This document shows, one piece after another, positions 1-10,442 of a stretch of 64,000 nt of DNA; positions within the stretch are counted from its first letter, which is position 1, and the number at the start of each line of letters is the position of its first letter. The stretch lies in contig NC_087082.1 of the NCBI RefSeq assembly GCF_026151205.1, positions 17,205,401-17,269,400 on the forward strand, read 5' to 3'. Origin of the DNA: Bolinopsis microptera (lineage: Eukaryota; Ctenophora; Tentaculata; Lobata; Bolinopsidae). The translations under genes were made by a program, and so were the position numbers. Below the pieces are notes generated by a model. The model was not told where the DNA came from. It made no database searches and worked only from the letters and a program-made list of their open reading frames with translations.

Positions 1-94
1 CCCCCTTTCTAGTCCTTCTTCCTCCTCTCTCCCTCCTCCTTCTATCAACATCATGTCTCATCCCACACTATCTTGTTTAACTCTAATCTCTCAG

Positions 95-205
95 AGCGAC
101 GATCCTATCCCAGTGTTCGGAGGAAAGCACACCATGCCGGACGGTTTAGCTGGGTTCTACAGTGACGGCGACATCCCACAGGACAGCACACTTTGCGACG
201 ACCCG
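95..205 (+). CDS. single internal exon of a gene entering from the left edge (partial, unknown)
   Basis: A pyrimidine-rich tract ending in CTCTCAG is followed by 111 bases open in one frame (37 codons) and then a GTAAAT donor, so this reads as one phase-0 internal exon. The peptide begins SDDPIPVFGGKH and ends STLCDDP; it is acidic, and I recognise no family. An ATG at 53 lies in the same open frame and could be a start if the acceptor is not used. A 28-bp minisatellite begins at the donor itself. No downstream exon could be assigned. What else it could be: chance open frame in a pyrimidine-rich region. Confidence 0.4.
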
Positions 206-848
206 GTAAATAGGGGTGAGGGGTTTAGGTGGTAAAGCTGGGGGTGAGGGGTTTAAGTGGTAAAGCTGGGGGTGAGGGGTTTAAGTGCTAAAGCTGGGGG
301 TGAGGGGTTTAAGTGCTAAAGCTGGGGTGAGGGGTTTAAGTGCTAAAGCTGGGGGTGAGGGGTTTAAGTGCTAAAGCTGGGGTTGAGGTGTTTAGGTGGT
401 AAAGCTGGGGTTGAGGGGTTTAAGTGGTAAAGCTGGGGGTGAGGTGTTTAGGTGGTAAAGCTGGGGGTGAGGGGTTTAAGTGGTAAAGCTGGGGGTGAGG
501 GGTTTAGGTGGTAAAGCTGGGGGTGAGGGGTTTAGGTGGTAAATCTGGGGGTGAGGGGTTTAAGTGGTAAAGCTGGGGGTGAGGGGTTTAGGTGGTAAAG
601 CTGGGGGTGAGGGGTTTATGTGGTAAAGCTAGGGTGAGGGGTTTAGGTGGTAAAGCTGGAGTTGAGGGGTTTAGGTGGTAAAGCTGGGGTGAGGGGTTTA
701 GGTGGTAAAGCTGGGGGTGAGGGGTTTAGGTGGTAAAGCTGGGGTGAGGGTTTAGGTGGTAAAGCTGGGGTGAGGGGTTTAAGTGGTAAAGCTGGGGTGA
801 GGGGTTTAACTACGGTGGTAAAGCTGGGGGTGAGGGGTTTTTGGTGCT
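206..848. repeat. minisatellite, about 28-bp unit, over 20 copies
   Basis: The unit is roughly GTGAGGGGTTTAAGTGG plus TAAAGCTGGGG, repeated with small substitutions and one-base length changes from the putative donor of the left-edge exon to about 848. The G-rich strand is the plus strand. The unit contains GGTAAAG, so donor-like GTAA sites recur along the array. Confidence 0.9.
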
Positions 849-1492
849 GTGAGGGGTTATACGCATGAGTTCATCATATTATATTGAGACTTTCAATGTT
901 TTTCCCTCACTTGCGGCATGCTAACTTCATTGCAAATTTTTCCAATGCTGTAGTGCTCTCAAGTCTTAAGGACTAATTTTAAGAATTAAGACCCAAATAA
1001 AACAATCCATTCAAATACATAGCTTCCAGTTAGTTCCAAGCGTTTTTGAGAAGCGTCTTTGTTCCTTTAGTGCTGTCAAAGCTGATCCAACACATAACAG
1101 AGTTTCAGGTTACACTGACGCACCTTGTACGGCATTTTGTACGACAAATCACAGTAGGTTCTGCCTTGGCACTTTTAGGAAGATAATCTAGATTTCCTTG
1201 TGATTTAACTTTCATCTTTTCTGGCATTAATCACTTTCTTATGACTTTTTTTCTCTACTACTTTTTGACCCAATCTACTGTGGTAATTGATTTTTTTCAG
1301 AATACTGAATGCTAGAAGCATAAGTAAAATGAAATATTACTTGTTAAGCAATTTAGGAAAAATATTGTTCAAACTGTTAATTGTTCAACATATATCACCG
1401 CCTATGAATAGTAGGAATATTAGCGAAAAATTGTAAATTTAAGAAAAAATCAGCACACAAAAGAGAACAAAATTTGTAAACGTTAAAATAAT
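849..1492. other. intergenic, nothing recognised
   Basis: AT-rich sequence with no exon, RNA gene or repeat that I can support. Confidence 0.6.
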
Positions 1493-1550
1493 TTTATTGA
1501 AAACTCAATTACTTCAAGTTCGATTGAGGCTCTATCAGATCTTGTCGGAA

Positions 1551-3263
1551 TTATACCGAAATAGCAGCATTATTATCTCTCTTAATATAATGTGATTTAA
1601 CATAAATTAAAACGATAGCAATCAGAACTACTACTACTACTAGCCCGCCTATGATAATCCCTATGATTGCGACAGTTGGAAGACTTTTCTCGGGTTCATA
1701 ATCAGGTTTATTCGTTGAATCAGGTACTTTTTCAGTCATCAAATCAATTCTATGTTCATTTATGGAGTCTTTCTGAGGACTACGATCAGGAAAGCACGTT
1801 ATACTTCGAGGAACACTCGTTAAACTATCCTCACATTTTACACATTCCTCCCCCTCTCCATACTTCCCTGCCTCACAGTGATAACCCTCTCTGTAGAGTG
1901 TCGTGGTATCCAAAACTCCCAATATTTCTGTGCCATTTTCTCCTGAATTCTCTACAAGAGACAGCGTGCAGGTGATGAAATCTGAAGTTATACTTGGTGG
2001 GAGTATCAAGGTTGCTATGTGCTGACTGCCGGCGGGTTTCTCCTTATTTTCAATATAACTACTCTCAACAGTTGTATTATATCCCTCGCAATCTAGAAGA
2101 ATACCGTATCCAATGCCAGATTCTTCAGAGAGTTTGTTCTTGATAACCCATCTAAAGACCTGATCTGACTCCCCCTGTAAACGATAAACTGTCTGTGTAG
2201 GTTTAGAAACAAGTTCAACTACATAAAACACTTTAGTGCTGGTTGTTTCGAAGTTTTTATTCCTCCAATGACATTCCCACTTTCCCATGTGAACCTCGTT
2301 GAAACTGTTTATAGCCATACTCGTAGTGTGCAAAAACCCATCAACTGAAGAAACTGGTTGTTCGGAAGAGTTTTCTGCAGTTATATAGGACCACTCTGAT
2401 TCAAGATAGGGTGCTCCATAAACTGAACATGACAAATCAAACGCTGCACCCCTGGACACAGCAACAGTTTCTACAGACCCCCCACATACCACAGGGGTGT
2501 CATCAGAGCAAACTGAAACAGACTTAAAATAAATCGCTCTATTATCTGTTTTTATCTGAGTGGTAGTGTTGAACCTCATGAACGCCAGCTCTTCCCAGTT
2601 ACTCTTCGTCTGATAACTATACATCTTTTTGCGAGCATCTCCTGGTTCCCCCAAATAGATCTGGTAACCGTTCTCTTCCTCCACGTGAACATCAGATACT
2701 TGTATTGTTATGTTGGCATCTTTGTCATCAAAATGATCGTATGAAGTGTACATTGAATCAGGATACTCGCCGTATTCATCCTCCCCCCAGATGATTAACG
2801 TTGTAGGGAAGTCATCATTTGGGGTGTAGAACTGCATAACTAGGGGCTCTAGTTCATCACTTTGCATGAACCTGATGTACTCCCACCCGGCTTCGTACCC
2901 GGGAATGTAGGCTGCTTCTATTGTCACCACTCCTGTGAAGTTGATGGGAACTATTGTGGGGGTGCCGACTTGGTAATCCTGAGGCCCCCCTTTGTAGGCT
3001 GAAAAGCAGGTCTGTTCACAACATTGGGAGATATTCAGTAATAAAGACAAAGTCACTAAGATCAACTTTCTTTGGGTGATCTGAAATCTGCCATTTATTC
3101 TATTATATCCAGCAATATCATCTGCAGTTTTTTTAGGACTCACGAATTTTTGCCTTTTGAATCGTTCAGAACTGTGACTATTTTGATGTGTCCAAACGTC
3201 AAAAATAATGCCTGAGAATATAGAGCCAATTTTCATTGAGGCATGCGCATCTTGGGCAGTCAT
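1551..3263 (-). CDS. type I membrane receptor-like protein with Ig-like modules and cysteine-rich stalk (copy 1)
   Basis: The frame encodes 570 residues without an intron. A hydrophobic signal-like segment sits at about residues 65-80 and ends before CCEQTC. Then come a novel N-terminal module (81-255), an Ig-like domain (about 262-348, Cys279, Trp291, Cys331), a second Ig-like module (350-455, Cys392 and Cys432), a short stalk HCEAGKYGEGEECVKC (about 462-477) like GCC2/GCC3 or TNFR-type cysteine repeats, and one membrane helix (about 530-554) with a short basic tail. Several N-glycosylation sequons are visible (NFT, NIT, NTT, NSS, NGT). An AATAAA on the minus strand at 1498-1493 fits a polyadenylation signal. 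It is a clear paralog of the protein at 18342-19847. The true start is uncertain: where the paralog has its initiating ATG this copy reads AAG, so translation either begins far upstream at 3263 or an upstream exon is spliced to the acceptor-like TTTCAG near 3083. Function unknown; a recognition or adhesion receptor is inferred. Confidence 0.8.
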   Translation of the reverse strand: MTAQDAHASMKIGSIFSGIIFDVWTHQNSHSSERFKRQKFVSPKKTADDIAGYNRINGRFQITQRKLILVTLSLLLNISQCCEQTCFSAYKGGPQDYQVGTPTIVPINFTGVVTIEAAYIPGYEAGWEYIRFMQSDELEPLVMQFYTPNDDFPTTLIIWGEDEYGEYPDSMYTSYDHFDDKDANITIQVSDVHVEEENGYQIYLGEPGDARKKMYSYQTKSNWEELAFMRFNTTTQIKTDNRAIYFKSVSVCSDDTPVVCGGSVETVAVSRGAAFDLSCSVYGAPYLESEWSYITAENSSEQPVSSVDGFLHTTSMAINSFNEVHMGKWECHWRNKNFETTSTKVFYVVELVSKPTQTVYRLQGESDQVFRWVIKNKLSEESGIGYGILLDCEGYNTTVESSYIENKEKPAGSQHIATLILPPSITSDFITCTLSLVENSGENGTEILGVLDTTTLYREGYHCEAGKYGEGEECVKCEDSLTSVPRSITCFPDRSPQKDSINEHRIDLMTEKVPDSTNKPDYEPEKSLPTVAIIGIIIGGLVVVVVLIAIVLIYVKSHYIKRDNNAAISV

Positions 3264-3568
3264 TCAGATCGATCCGTTCCTGTATCATTGTCATATCTGT
3301 TCCTTAAAATAATATATAATAAGATCGTGCGAAAGTTTTTAAATGTGTGTTCTTTATAAAGTTTAAAGTTGTTATATATCACTATAATAGTTCAATGGTT
3401 GCGAAGAGGTACGCAATTTTACTCCAAGATGAGTTTCGTGAACAAACTAGAGATTAAACTGATAACGCTACCTCTCACTCGATACTAATTCCTTTATTCT
3501 TGTACTTATTATTCTTATCATTTCTAAGAATAGCTATAATACAAAGTGGTAGAGCAACATCATGTAGT
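3264..3568. other. 5' flank of receptor copy 1, nothing recognised
   Basis: AT-rich sequence upstream of the minus-strand receptor. It may contain its promoter, but I see no site I can name. Confidence 0.5.
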
Positions 3569-3635
3569 GGCGTAAGACTCTACGGCGTGAGACTCTAACC
3601 CTAACCCTAACCCTCACGCCGTAGAGTCTTACGCC
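3569..3635. repeat. perfect 23-bp hairpin enclosing telomeric repeats
   Basis: Arms 3569-3591 and 3613-3635 are exact reverse complements over 23 bases (left arm starts GGCGTAAGACTCTACGG). The 21-base loop is CTAACCC-type telomeric sequence, three units long. The arms also contain the pentamer CTCTA next to the telomeric run. No open frame crosses it. Confidence 0.9.
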
Positions 3636-4775
3636 GTAGAGTCCGGACCCCGTTTTTTAGGTTAGATTAAAAATGGCCTGAACGTTCCTGACGTATGTGA
3701 ACGCTCCCTAACTATAATGCAAACGAAAAGACTGTCGTGAATGACTTTACTCTGCTTGCTATTATGCACTTGAACAACTACAACTACTAGCTTTCGACAA
3801 AGTTTGCTTACAGATACACAGTGAGATTTAGAGAAAATCAAACTAAATGAGTAGTAATATTATTTTGAAAGAATAAAACATTTTGTACTGGCGCTATTAT
3901 ATACCTATATTGCGCTATTATATAGGTATGTTGCGCGCTATATATATATATATTGGAATACGATTACTTTTCAAAACAATTACTTTACAATAAAATTACT
4001 TTTCAACAAAAAGCCGCGCATGATAGTGATACGATTGTCATAGTAATGTTACAAAGTTATAAACATGATAACGTTTACACATCAGCAAAATATGAATGTT
4101 CTCGCACTACTACTCTCATGATCCTATGTAGATTATCCTCACCGGATGTCGTTTACACGAGAAAGTAGAAACCGCAAATAATGCCTGATGCACACTCTCT
4201 TCTCTCACTCACGCTGTTCTTACTCATTTGCCCTTGACTTGCGTTAATTAGAACCGGGTGTGGTCAAGATATGGGCGCCCGTCCCACTAATATAAATAAC
4301 TATCAAATTGCACTTATAGTTATATCCACCTTCGGGAGCTTTTCTTAAAACCTCTCTCCTGTAATCATCCGCACTGTAAGGCATCATTTCTGACATTTCT
4401 CACCATGCCTCCGGGTTTTAAACAAACCTTGTTTCAAAACAATATCATACACTTTTAAAACTGAGCAACCACGAGATTGATAACCACCATTGACGAGAGA
4501 AACAAACTTTTAAAAACAGCTGACTAATAAAATTAATAAAGTTACACAATACACTGCCACAAAATTATACACACTACACACTACACAGCTAGTGTTGGCA
4601 GCGTTATCTCATATAATAGCGTTATCGTTAAAATAGTTATTTGTAATCAATCCTTCGATTTACTAGCGCCTGATCGATTTAAGACGTCCTGGACTTCAAA
4701 TTAATTAGCGTCAGCCAATGTGTAGGCAGAAACTAATCAAAACGTGATTGTGTCATAAAATTAAAATACCGAATC
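3636..4775. other. intergenic AT-rich DNA
   Basis: A short TATATA run occurs near 3940. Otherwise nothing is recognised; short open frames here have no domain or splice context. Confidence 0.5.
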
Positions 4776-4779
4776 GCGT

Positions 4780-5140
4780 CCCGACTAGACACTTAATCAG
4801 TAATCTCTTCACTCAATCAATGGCCTGATTCAGATTGGTTGGAACCTGCTCAAAGACAGCTACCGAAGTTGAATTTCTTTGATCTTAGGGAAAGTCACCA
4901 TCAGTATTCACTCTAAGTGATAAAATCGTCATATCCAACATGCTCGGTACCAATCCTGAATTTCAAAATTTGTTCAGACAAGGACAAGAGGAAATTGCGG
5001 CATGTTCGGAATCACGATTTTTCACGTTTGCCGCGACAAATCGCGATTTTTCACATTTGCCGCGACAAATCTCAGATCCTCTCGACAAATCGCGATTTTT
5101 AAAGTTCTCCGCGACAAATCGCGCATTTTCCAGAAAAACT
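4780..5140. repeat. dispersed repeat fragment followed by degenerate hAT-type MITE end
   Basis: 4785-4930 matches 6690-6840 with many substitutions (shared CACTTAATCAGT, CACTCAATCAATG, CAGTATTCACT). It is followed at 4980 by AAGGACAAGAGGAAAT, which resembles the left end of the hAT-type MITE at 33320. The tail contains three or four diverged copies of a CGCGACAAATCGCGATTTTT motif. Confidence 0.6.
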
Positions 5141-5636
5141 TTGAAAAATGTTGACTGGATATAAAACTTAGTACTTACCTCTGAAGGCAGAGCTCCCGCT
5201 TCCGAGCTCGTATTGCGAAGGATAGGCTTGCCTTCCGAGATCGCATTACAAAGGGAACTCTTGAGTCCAAAATCGTATATCGAAGGGAAGGTGCGAACTT
5301 CGAAAACCGAAAAAATATATTCTGCTCATAATGATTAGGGTTATTAGGGTAGCATGTACCATGAACAAAAAAAAATTTGACTTAGAAAAGTTTCGGTCAA
5401 AACCGAAAAAAAATTTGACAATTTAAAAAAAAATTTAGAAACCTAAATAAAAAAGTTGGCTCTTTTTGGCCCCTTGCCCAGATTTCATTGGGGGCGATGG
5501 CCCCCCGCTTCCTACACCCCTGTGTCGTAGTTATCACAAATTATTATATGTGCCTTGCAGAGTAAAGGGAACCATGTCCTAAGGAAATGTATGAGTGCGG
5601 ACAACTTAAGGCAACATTTCTTGACGATTGTACCCA

Positions 5637-5955
5637 AGCAGAAGGCCTAGAACTGCAATTTGGCAATATAGATCATTTTCAAACACATTTTCAAACACAT
5701 TTTCAAGACCGATTCAAAGAATTGTTAGTTTTTTTTCCCCTTTGATTCGTCAACAATTTTGGATTGTTGTTTGAAAAGTTCATCTTTACTCCAGAAAGAT
5801 GTTGAAAATTTTGCCCACACAGAAGGCCTAGAAGCAATTTGGCAATATTATTATTATTAATATAGATCATTTTCAAACACAGTTTCAAAAACGATTCATG
5901 GAACTGTTAGTTTTTTTCCTTTTTAATTTGTCGACAATTTTGGATCTTTTTTAGA
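5637..5955. repeat. two-copy direct repeat of about 180 bp
   Basis: The segment starting CAGAAGGCCTAGAA and ending near GACAATTTTGGAT occurs twice, from about 5637 and from about 5818. The second copy has a short (TAT)n insertion. No coding signal. Confidence 0.75.
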
Positions 5956-6047
5956 AAGTTTCCTCTTCTATTCACCCCAGAAAAATTTGTGAAAAATTTC
6001 CTCCGAAATCCAAAATTTCCTCGCAGATAATCTGCCGATCTGCTATG

Positions 6048-7275
6048 TTTCTGGATGTGGGGTCACAACTCGGTTAAATTGTTTACAACCAACTAGGAAT
6101 TTTGGGAAAGCACTTCAAATCTAACCAAATGTGTCTAGAAACTTTGGAGTTCTTAGCTCATATCAAAACGTTCTCACTTTATGGTGACAATAGTGAAAAA
6201 GAGCGAATGCCGTGCCATACCCTATGTTATCGATGAAATTTTACGAAATTTTCAGGAAATCTAAGTTTGACACATATCCATGATATCTATATTCTCTGAA
6301 ATTTTTGAGCAATTCTGATACGAATTACGTCATTACGTGAGTTATTAAAGATTTGCGTTATTAAAGGGTTGCTAACAAACTAAACCATAGAAATACTAGG
6401 TATACATATTACATCTACTAGTATGCGAGCATATGCCGAGAGTAATTTGTTGGCACTCACCGCTTACGGCTCACGCTCCTTTTATGGAATAATCTGTGGC
6501 ATGGTACACCAATCCCTCTTTTTCGCTATTGTCACCCTGAAGTGAGAACGCTTTCAACTAGGAACTTCAAAGTTTCTAGACATAATTGGTTTGATAATTG
6601 AAGTGCTTTCCCAAAATTTCAAGTTGGTTGTTCACAATTTAACCGAGTTATGACCCTTTTAAGATCTTGCAGATACGTAATCCAGCACTTAATCAGTGAT
6701 ATGTTCACTCAATCAATGCCCTGAATCCTGATTGGTTGGAGACTGCTTGTAGGACAGCAACTGAAGCACTATAACGCGAATTTCTTCGGTTTTAAGGAAC
6801 GTCACTATCAGTATTCACTAAAAGTGATCAGATCGTTTCCGCCTTATGAGGCTCATTGTTGCTCGCTAGCGAATAACTCCAGATGAGATTACTGATTGGG
6901 TGATGAGATTACTGATTGGGTGACGAAATCACTGATTAAGTGCCGAGATCACGTATCTGCAATATCTTAAAAGGGTCATAACTCGGTTGAATTGTGAACA
7001 ACCAAGTACCAACTTGAAATTTTGGGAACTCACTTCAATTATCAAACCAAATATTATGTCTAGAAACTTTAAAGTTCCTAGCTGAAATCTTTCTCACTTC
7101 ATGGTGACAATAGCGAAAAAGAGGTATTGGCGTGTCACACCCACTGTAATCAATTAAATTTGACGAAACTTTTAGGAAATCTAAGTTTGACACATGTCTT
7201 TAATCTCTGAAATTTCCGTGCAATTCTAAAAAGAATTACGTGAATACGTGAGTTATTAAAGGGTTGCGTATGGGC
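6048..7275. repeat. three-armed inverted-repeat complex
   Basis: A module containing AACTCGGTTAAATTGT, TCTAGAAACTTT and a TGGTGACAATAG motif is present in plus orientation at 6057-6235, reversed at 6515-6670, and in plus orientation again at 6955-7140. The two inner copies form an imperfect palindrome around 6720-6880. That centre carries the CACTTAATCAGT module also seen at 4785. This looks like one foldback element plus a partial or nested copy. Confidence 0.75.
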
Positions 7276-7281
7276 AGTTAC

Positions 7282-7490
7282 TTCTGGGGGTGTCCAACCC
7301 CAAAAACCCAAAAAACCCTTTTACATCAAATTCCAATTTGGGTTTGTTTTTATGGTTTTTTTTGGTATCCCCCTTATTTTTGTAACTATTTGTTCAATTA
7401 TTTAAAAACCCAAAAATACCCAAAACACCTCTAATTTCCATTTTGGAGTTGGATTTTTTGGGGTTCGACAGTTGACACCCCCAATAAAAT
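7282..7490. repeat. small foldback element
   Basis: The left end TGGGGGTGTCCAACCCC and right end GGGGTTCGACAGTTGACA plus CCCCCA are approximate inverted repeats around a core rich in CCCAAAAA tracts. Target duplication is not clear. Confidence 0.5.
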
Positions 7491-7761
7491 TTCTAAACAA
7501 CGGATAGTTTAAAAAAACGCCCAAGTCTCATCTTTGCCTAAAACAAATAACTAAAAGTCAATATATCTTGCCATAAGCTAAATCACGGAGACAAGAGAGA
7601 TCAAAAATATTAATATTAGATAGATTTCGTTTACATAAATCATGCACAATCAGCGATCAGAATAGATTGCTTGTGATTTTCCTCTTCTCCCTGCTAAGTC
7701 CAGTGTATTGATGACAAAAATGAGGGAAGAAAACGCTGGTCCATCAACAGAACCCTGCAAT

Positions 7762-8667
7762 CAGGGACAGAAGGAAATCGCGGCATGTACGGAATCGCGA
7801 TTTTCCCCATAATTTACGACAAATTTTATGTATAGTTTAATGTATACCTTACTCGGGATTATTATGACCGGGATAAAGTGGCGGGTTTAGGGTAATTTCG
7901 CCATATTTTTCCCGAACCACATTTTCACCGGTCGTTAATAAACCCGCCGTCTCAGCTTTTAGGGTTCCCAAGGGGTATGGGTGCTCATATTTTAATCGTT
8001 GTCTTATATTCACTAAAGAAGACTATTGGGACACTTGTTGTAGGTTTTTCGACTTCATTTGGCTAAAATTGCAAAAAATTCACCTTTTTGCCCAATTCTT
8101 GTCATATATCCTTATTGTCAAAGTTGATTTAAATAGGCCAATCTTTAATTTCTTAGGTATTGACTATCTCTACATAATGAAATAGGACTCAAAGTAAACA
8201 GTTAGATTAAAACTTGAATTAATTAAAACTGTCAATAACATGAATCAGTTTCATCAGTCATTTATTCATAATTCTAAGAATCTAAACAATGTGAACGATG
8301 CATTCTTTCGAAGATTTTCTACAAATTGAGTCATAATGGTTATTTTTGTCTACTTTCAACAATTATTGATAATTCGACTTGTTTCACAAGTTTTAGCAAT
8401 GCGAAAATTTCTAAACTTGCTTGTCTCTAATAAGGATATTTACATCTGAGACAAAATTTTTGAATCTAAAATTGAAAGGTTGGACACCGGTAAAATGGCG
8501 ACCGGGAAAATGTGGTGGGTTTTGAGCAATTTCGCCATATTTTTCCCGAACCATATTTTAACCGGTCGTTAATAAACCCGTCGTAATAATCCCGAGTAAG
8601 GTAGCTTGTTAAAAATCGCGGTGTCGCGATTTTTGGCCAAAATAATCGCGAAATCCTTTTGTCCCTG
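7762..8667. mobile_element. hAT-type MITE (copy 1), interrupted
   Basis: Ends are CAGGGACAGAAGG and CCTTTTGTCCCTG, and both sides are flanked by the exact 8-bp direct repeat CCTGCAAT (7754-7761 and 8668-8675). Eight-base duplications with CAGGG-type ends are typical of hAT elements. Without the internal insertion it is about 149 bp, matching the 150-bp copy at 33320-33469. The arms contain repeated AATCGCG motifs. No transposase frame, so non-autonomous. Confidence 0.88.
7847..8601. mobile_element. Tc1/mariner-type MITE (copy 1), nested in the hAT MITE
   Basis: Begins CCTTACTCGGGATTATTA and ends with its inverse, with a TA dinucleotide on each side (7845-7846 and 8602-8603). Subterminal blocks such as CGGTCGTTAATAAACCCG are repeated near both ends. 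A second copy lies reversed at 54116-54916. No transposase frame is present. The TA duplication places it in the Tc1/mariner group. Confidence 0.88.
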
Positions 8668-8768
8668 CCTGCAATAGATGTCCTAACATTGTCCACCGAC
8701 TACTGGCCACTTTTTCTGACAATGGTTCAGCATTGCAGCGTTTATGTGAAAGTTTTTGTTGGAGATGA

Positions 8769-9357
8769 CTACTGGGTACTTTATATTCAAAATGAAGCGA
8801 ACATGTCTGCAGTGAACAACAAATTGGTATTCGAGGAATATTTTGGGGTTGAACGAATTTTTTTTCCTTAGTAAAAATTGTTTCATTAACTAAAATGCAT
8901 CAATACAATAGAAAATAGCAGCCTGATTCTTGTAATTGAAATTCTTGTCTGTAAATCATTTTACTTTTTATCTATTAATTAATTATAGATATTTCTTTCT
9001 TCGATCCAAGCATCAAATACGTAAACCTGATCTGTCGCACTCTTTGCACTTTAAGTTAATCTAAGAAAAACTTTGGAACTGCAAGCTAATTCAGCTTTTA
9101 TTTGTATAATATCTAATATCCAATTTCATGATCGTGATTGTCCTTTGTAGTTACCCTTGGTGTCACGTAGAAGCCTTTTCCAACTGTTTCGCGAGCATAT
9201 TACGTTCCACTAATTAATTCACAAGTTTTTGTCAACATTTCTAAGCATCATACTTCTTGCAGACTTTGATAATTTGGACAATTGAAATTGATATTAATAT
9301 TTATTGTTATATTATTTAACATTTATTAATGTCATTAATCATACCATTATCTGCCAG
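8769..9357. other. intergenic, nothing recognised
   Basis: AT-rich; no exon or repeat I can support. Confidence 0.5.
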
Positions 9358-9405
9358 GAAGAGGACGAAGATTTGCCTGGAGCAATGATGGGAGAATCGA
9401 TCTGA
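9358..9405 (+). CDS. possible short terminal exon (very tentative)
   Basis: After CTGCCAG comes GAAGAGGACGAAGATTTGCC and an open frame reading EEDEDLPGAMMGESI followed by TGA. The acidic tail and GC-richer composition stand out from the AT-rich surroundings. It could be the last exon of a gene whose earlier exons include the interrupted frame at 7704-8768, but phase and homology do not prove this. Confidence 0.2.
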   Translation, partial: EEDEDLPGAMMGESI

Positions 9406-9414
9406 GAAGAGAAA

Positions 9415-9480
9415 CTCTCCCTCACGTGACGTCACAATCTCCCTCACGTGACGTCACACTCTCCCTCACGTGACGTCACA
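9415..9480. promoter_or_regulatory. three 22-bp tandem units with E-box and CRE-like sites
   Basis: CTCCCTCACGTGACGTCAC is repeated three times at a 22-base period. Each unit contains the palindromes CACGTG (bHLH E-box) and TGACGTCA (CREB/ATF). The combination repeated exactly at helical-turn spacing (about two turns) suggests a binding array. It lies about 1 kb upstream of the gene at 10443. Function is inferred. Confidence 0.5.
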
Positions 9481-9489
9481 CTCTCCCTC

Positions 9490-10442
9490 CTTAACAGATT
9501 TACAAGTTACATAGCTTGCCTAACCTGAAGCTGGTTCGTCTTGAAAAGCAAGCTATTATCCTACCTTGAACTTACAATGGGCTTTTTTGGTTTTAACATC
9601 TTTCATAGTAGTTATAAAAACATATAAGTTATCTGTAGCTGTTCTTAGATAAGTATTCATTAATCCATCTCGTGATTTCTGTTGTTGGTTTCACGTTTCA
9701 TTATGTGTTTTCATCTATCTGTCATGAACATTCTATGATGCTGTCACAAATGTAAAATTAGCATCAAGATCTTAGAATTTTGTAAAAAAAGAAGGCTCCC
9801 CGAAGAGAATTTATTTCGATGTTATTGCTAAACGTTCATGCATAAATAAGTTTTTGATGTAGTATTTGAAAATTTCTAACCCGTAAATTAGATTGATTAG
9901 TTTAAATCATTAATAATGGAATCATATTTTAATGTTGAAAGATCGATGTAAAATAGATAAGAATTTGCTATTTTTGATACGGACTATTTGTACAGACACT
10001 TTGGTGCTGATTATCTGTTCAGTGTTGTTTGAGATAATTTGTTTGATTATGTGAACTATAATGTATTTGTGTGGTTACTTGTCCAAGAGTTTTCTGTCTT
10101 TTATTCAGAAATCTTTTTCGTAGGATTAATTTTGCACAAATTCTATTTGAAACAATGACATATTTCAAGACCAACTTTAAGTAAATAAACTTATCAATAA
10201 ATTCCCACACTTGATAATGCAATAGTATTTTTATCCACCTAAAAATAAAATTGGGATTAAATTCGCTGATAAACTAATCGCACGTGACTTTACTCACTTT
10301 TTAATGCTTTTATCAAATAAAGGAGTATTGAAAGTATTACAAGTTACATCATTTAATATGCGACTGCAAGACTTTACGTCGCTTAATTAAGTCAATTAGT
10401 TACCTGCCAAAGCAATCAATTAACTTACATCATCTTAGCAGA
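9490..10442. other. intergenic or 5' region, nothing recognised
   Basis: AT-rich; no additional exon identified. Confidence 0.5.

Larger units (their letters stand above)
7704..8768 (+). pseudogene. short reading frame split by a nested transposon insertion
   Basis: Removing the hAT-type MITE (7762-8667) and one copy of its 8-bp target duplication joins 7704-7761 to 8676-8768 in one open frame. The frame starts near ATG 7711 (MTKMREENAGPSTEPC...) and ends at TGA 8766-8768. It follows a pyrimidine-rich tract and CAG, so it may be an old internal or first exon. The joined peptide contains CNRC and about 45 residues I do not recognise. The frame surviving across the insertion point could be chance; no homolog or second exon confirms it. 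Confidence 0.3.

Noticed and set aside
206..848. CRISPR-like array
   Set aside because: Units are contiguous without unique spacers and the genome is animal; same reasoning applies to the 52673 and 60634 arrays.
8683..8886. Minus-strand frame across the MITE border
   Set aside because: No coding evidence; overlaps repeat DNA.
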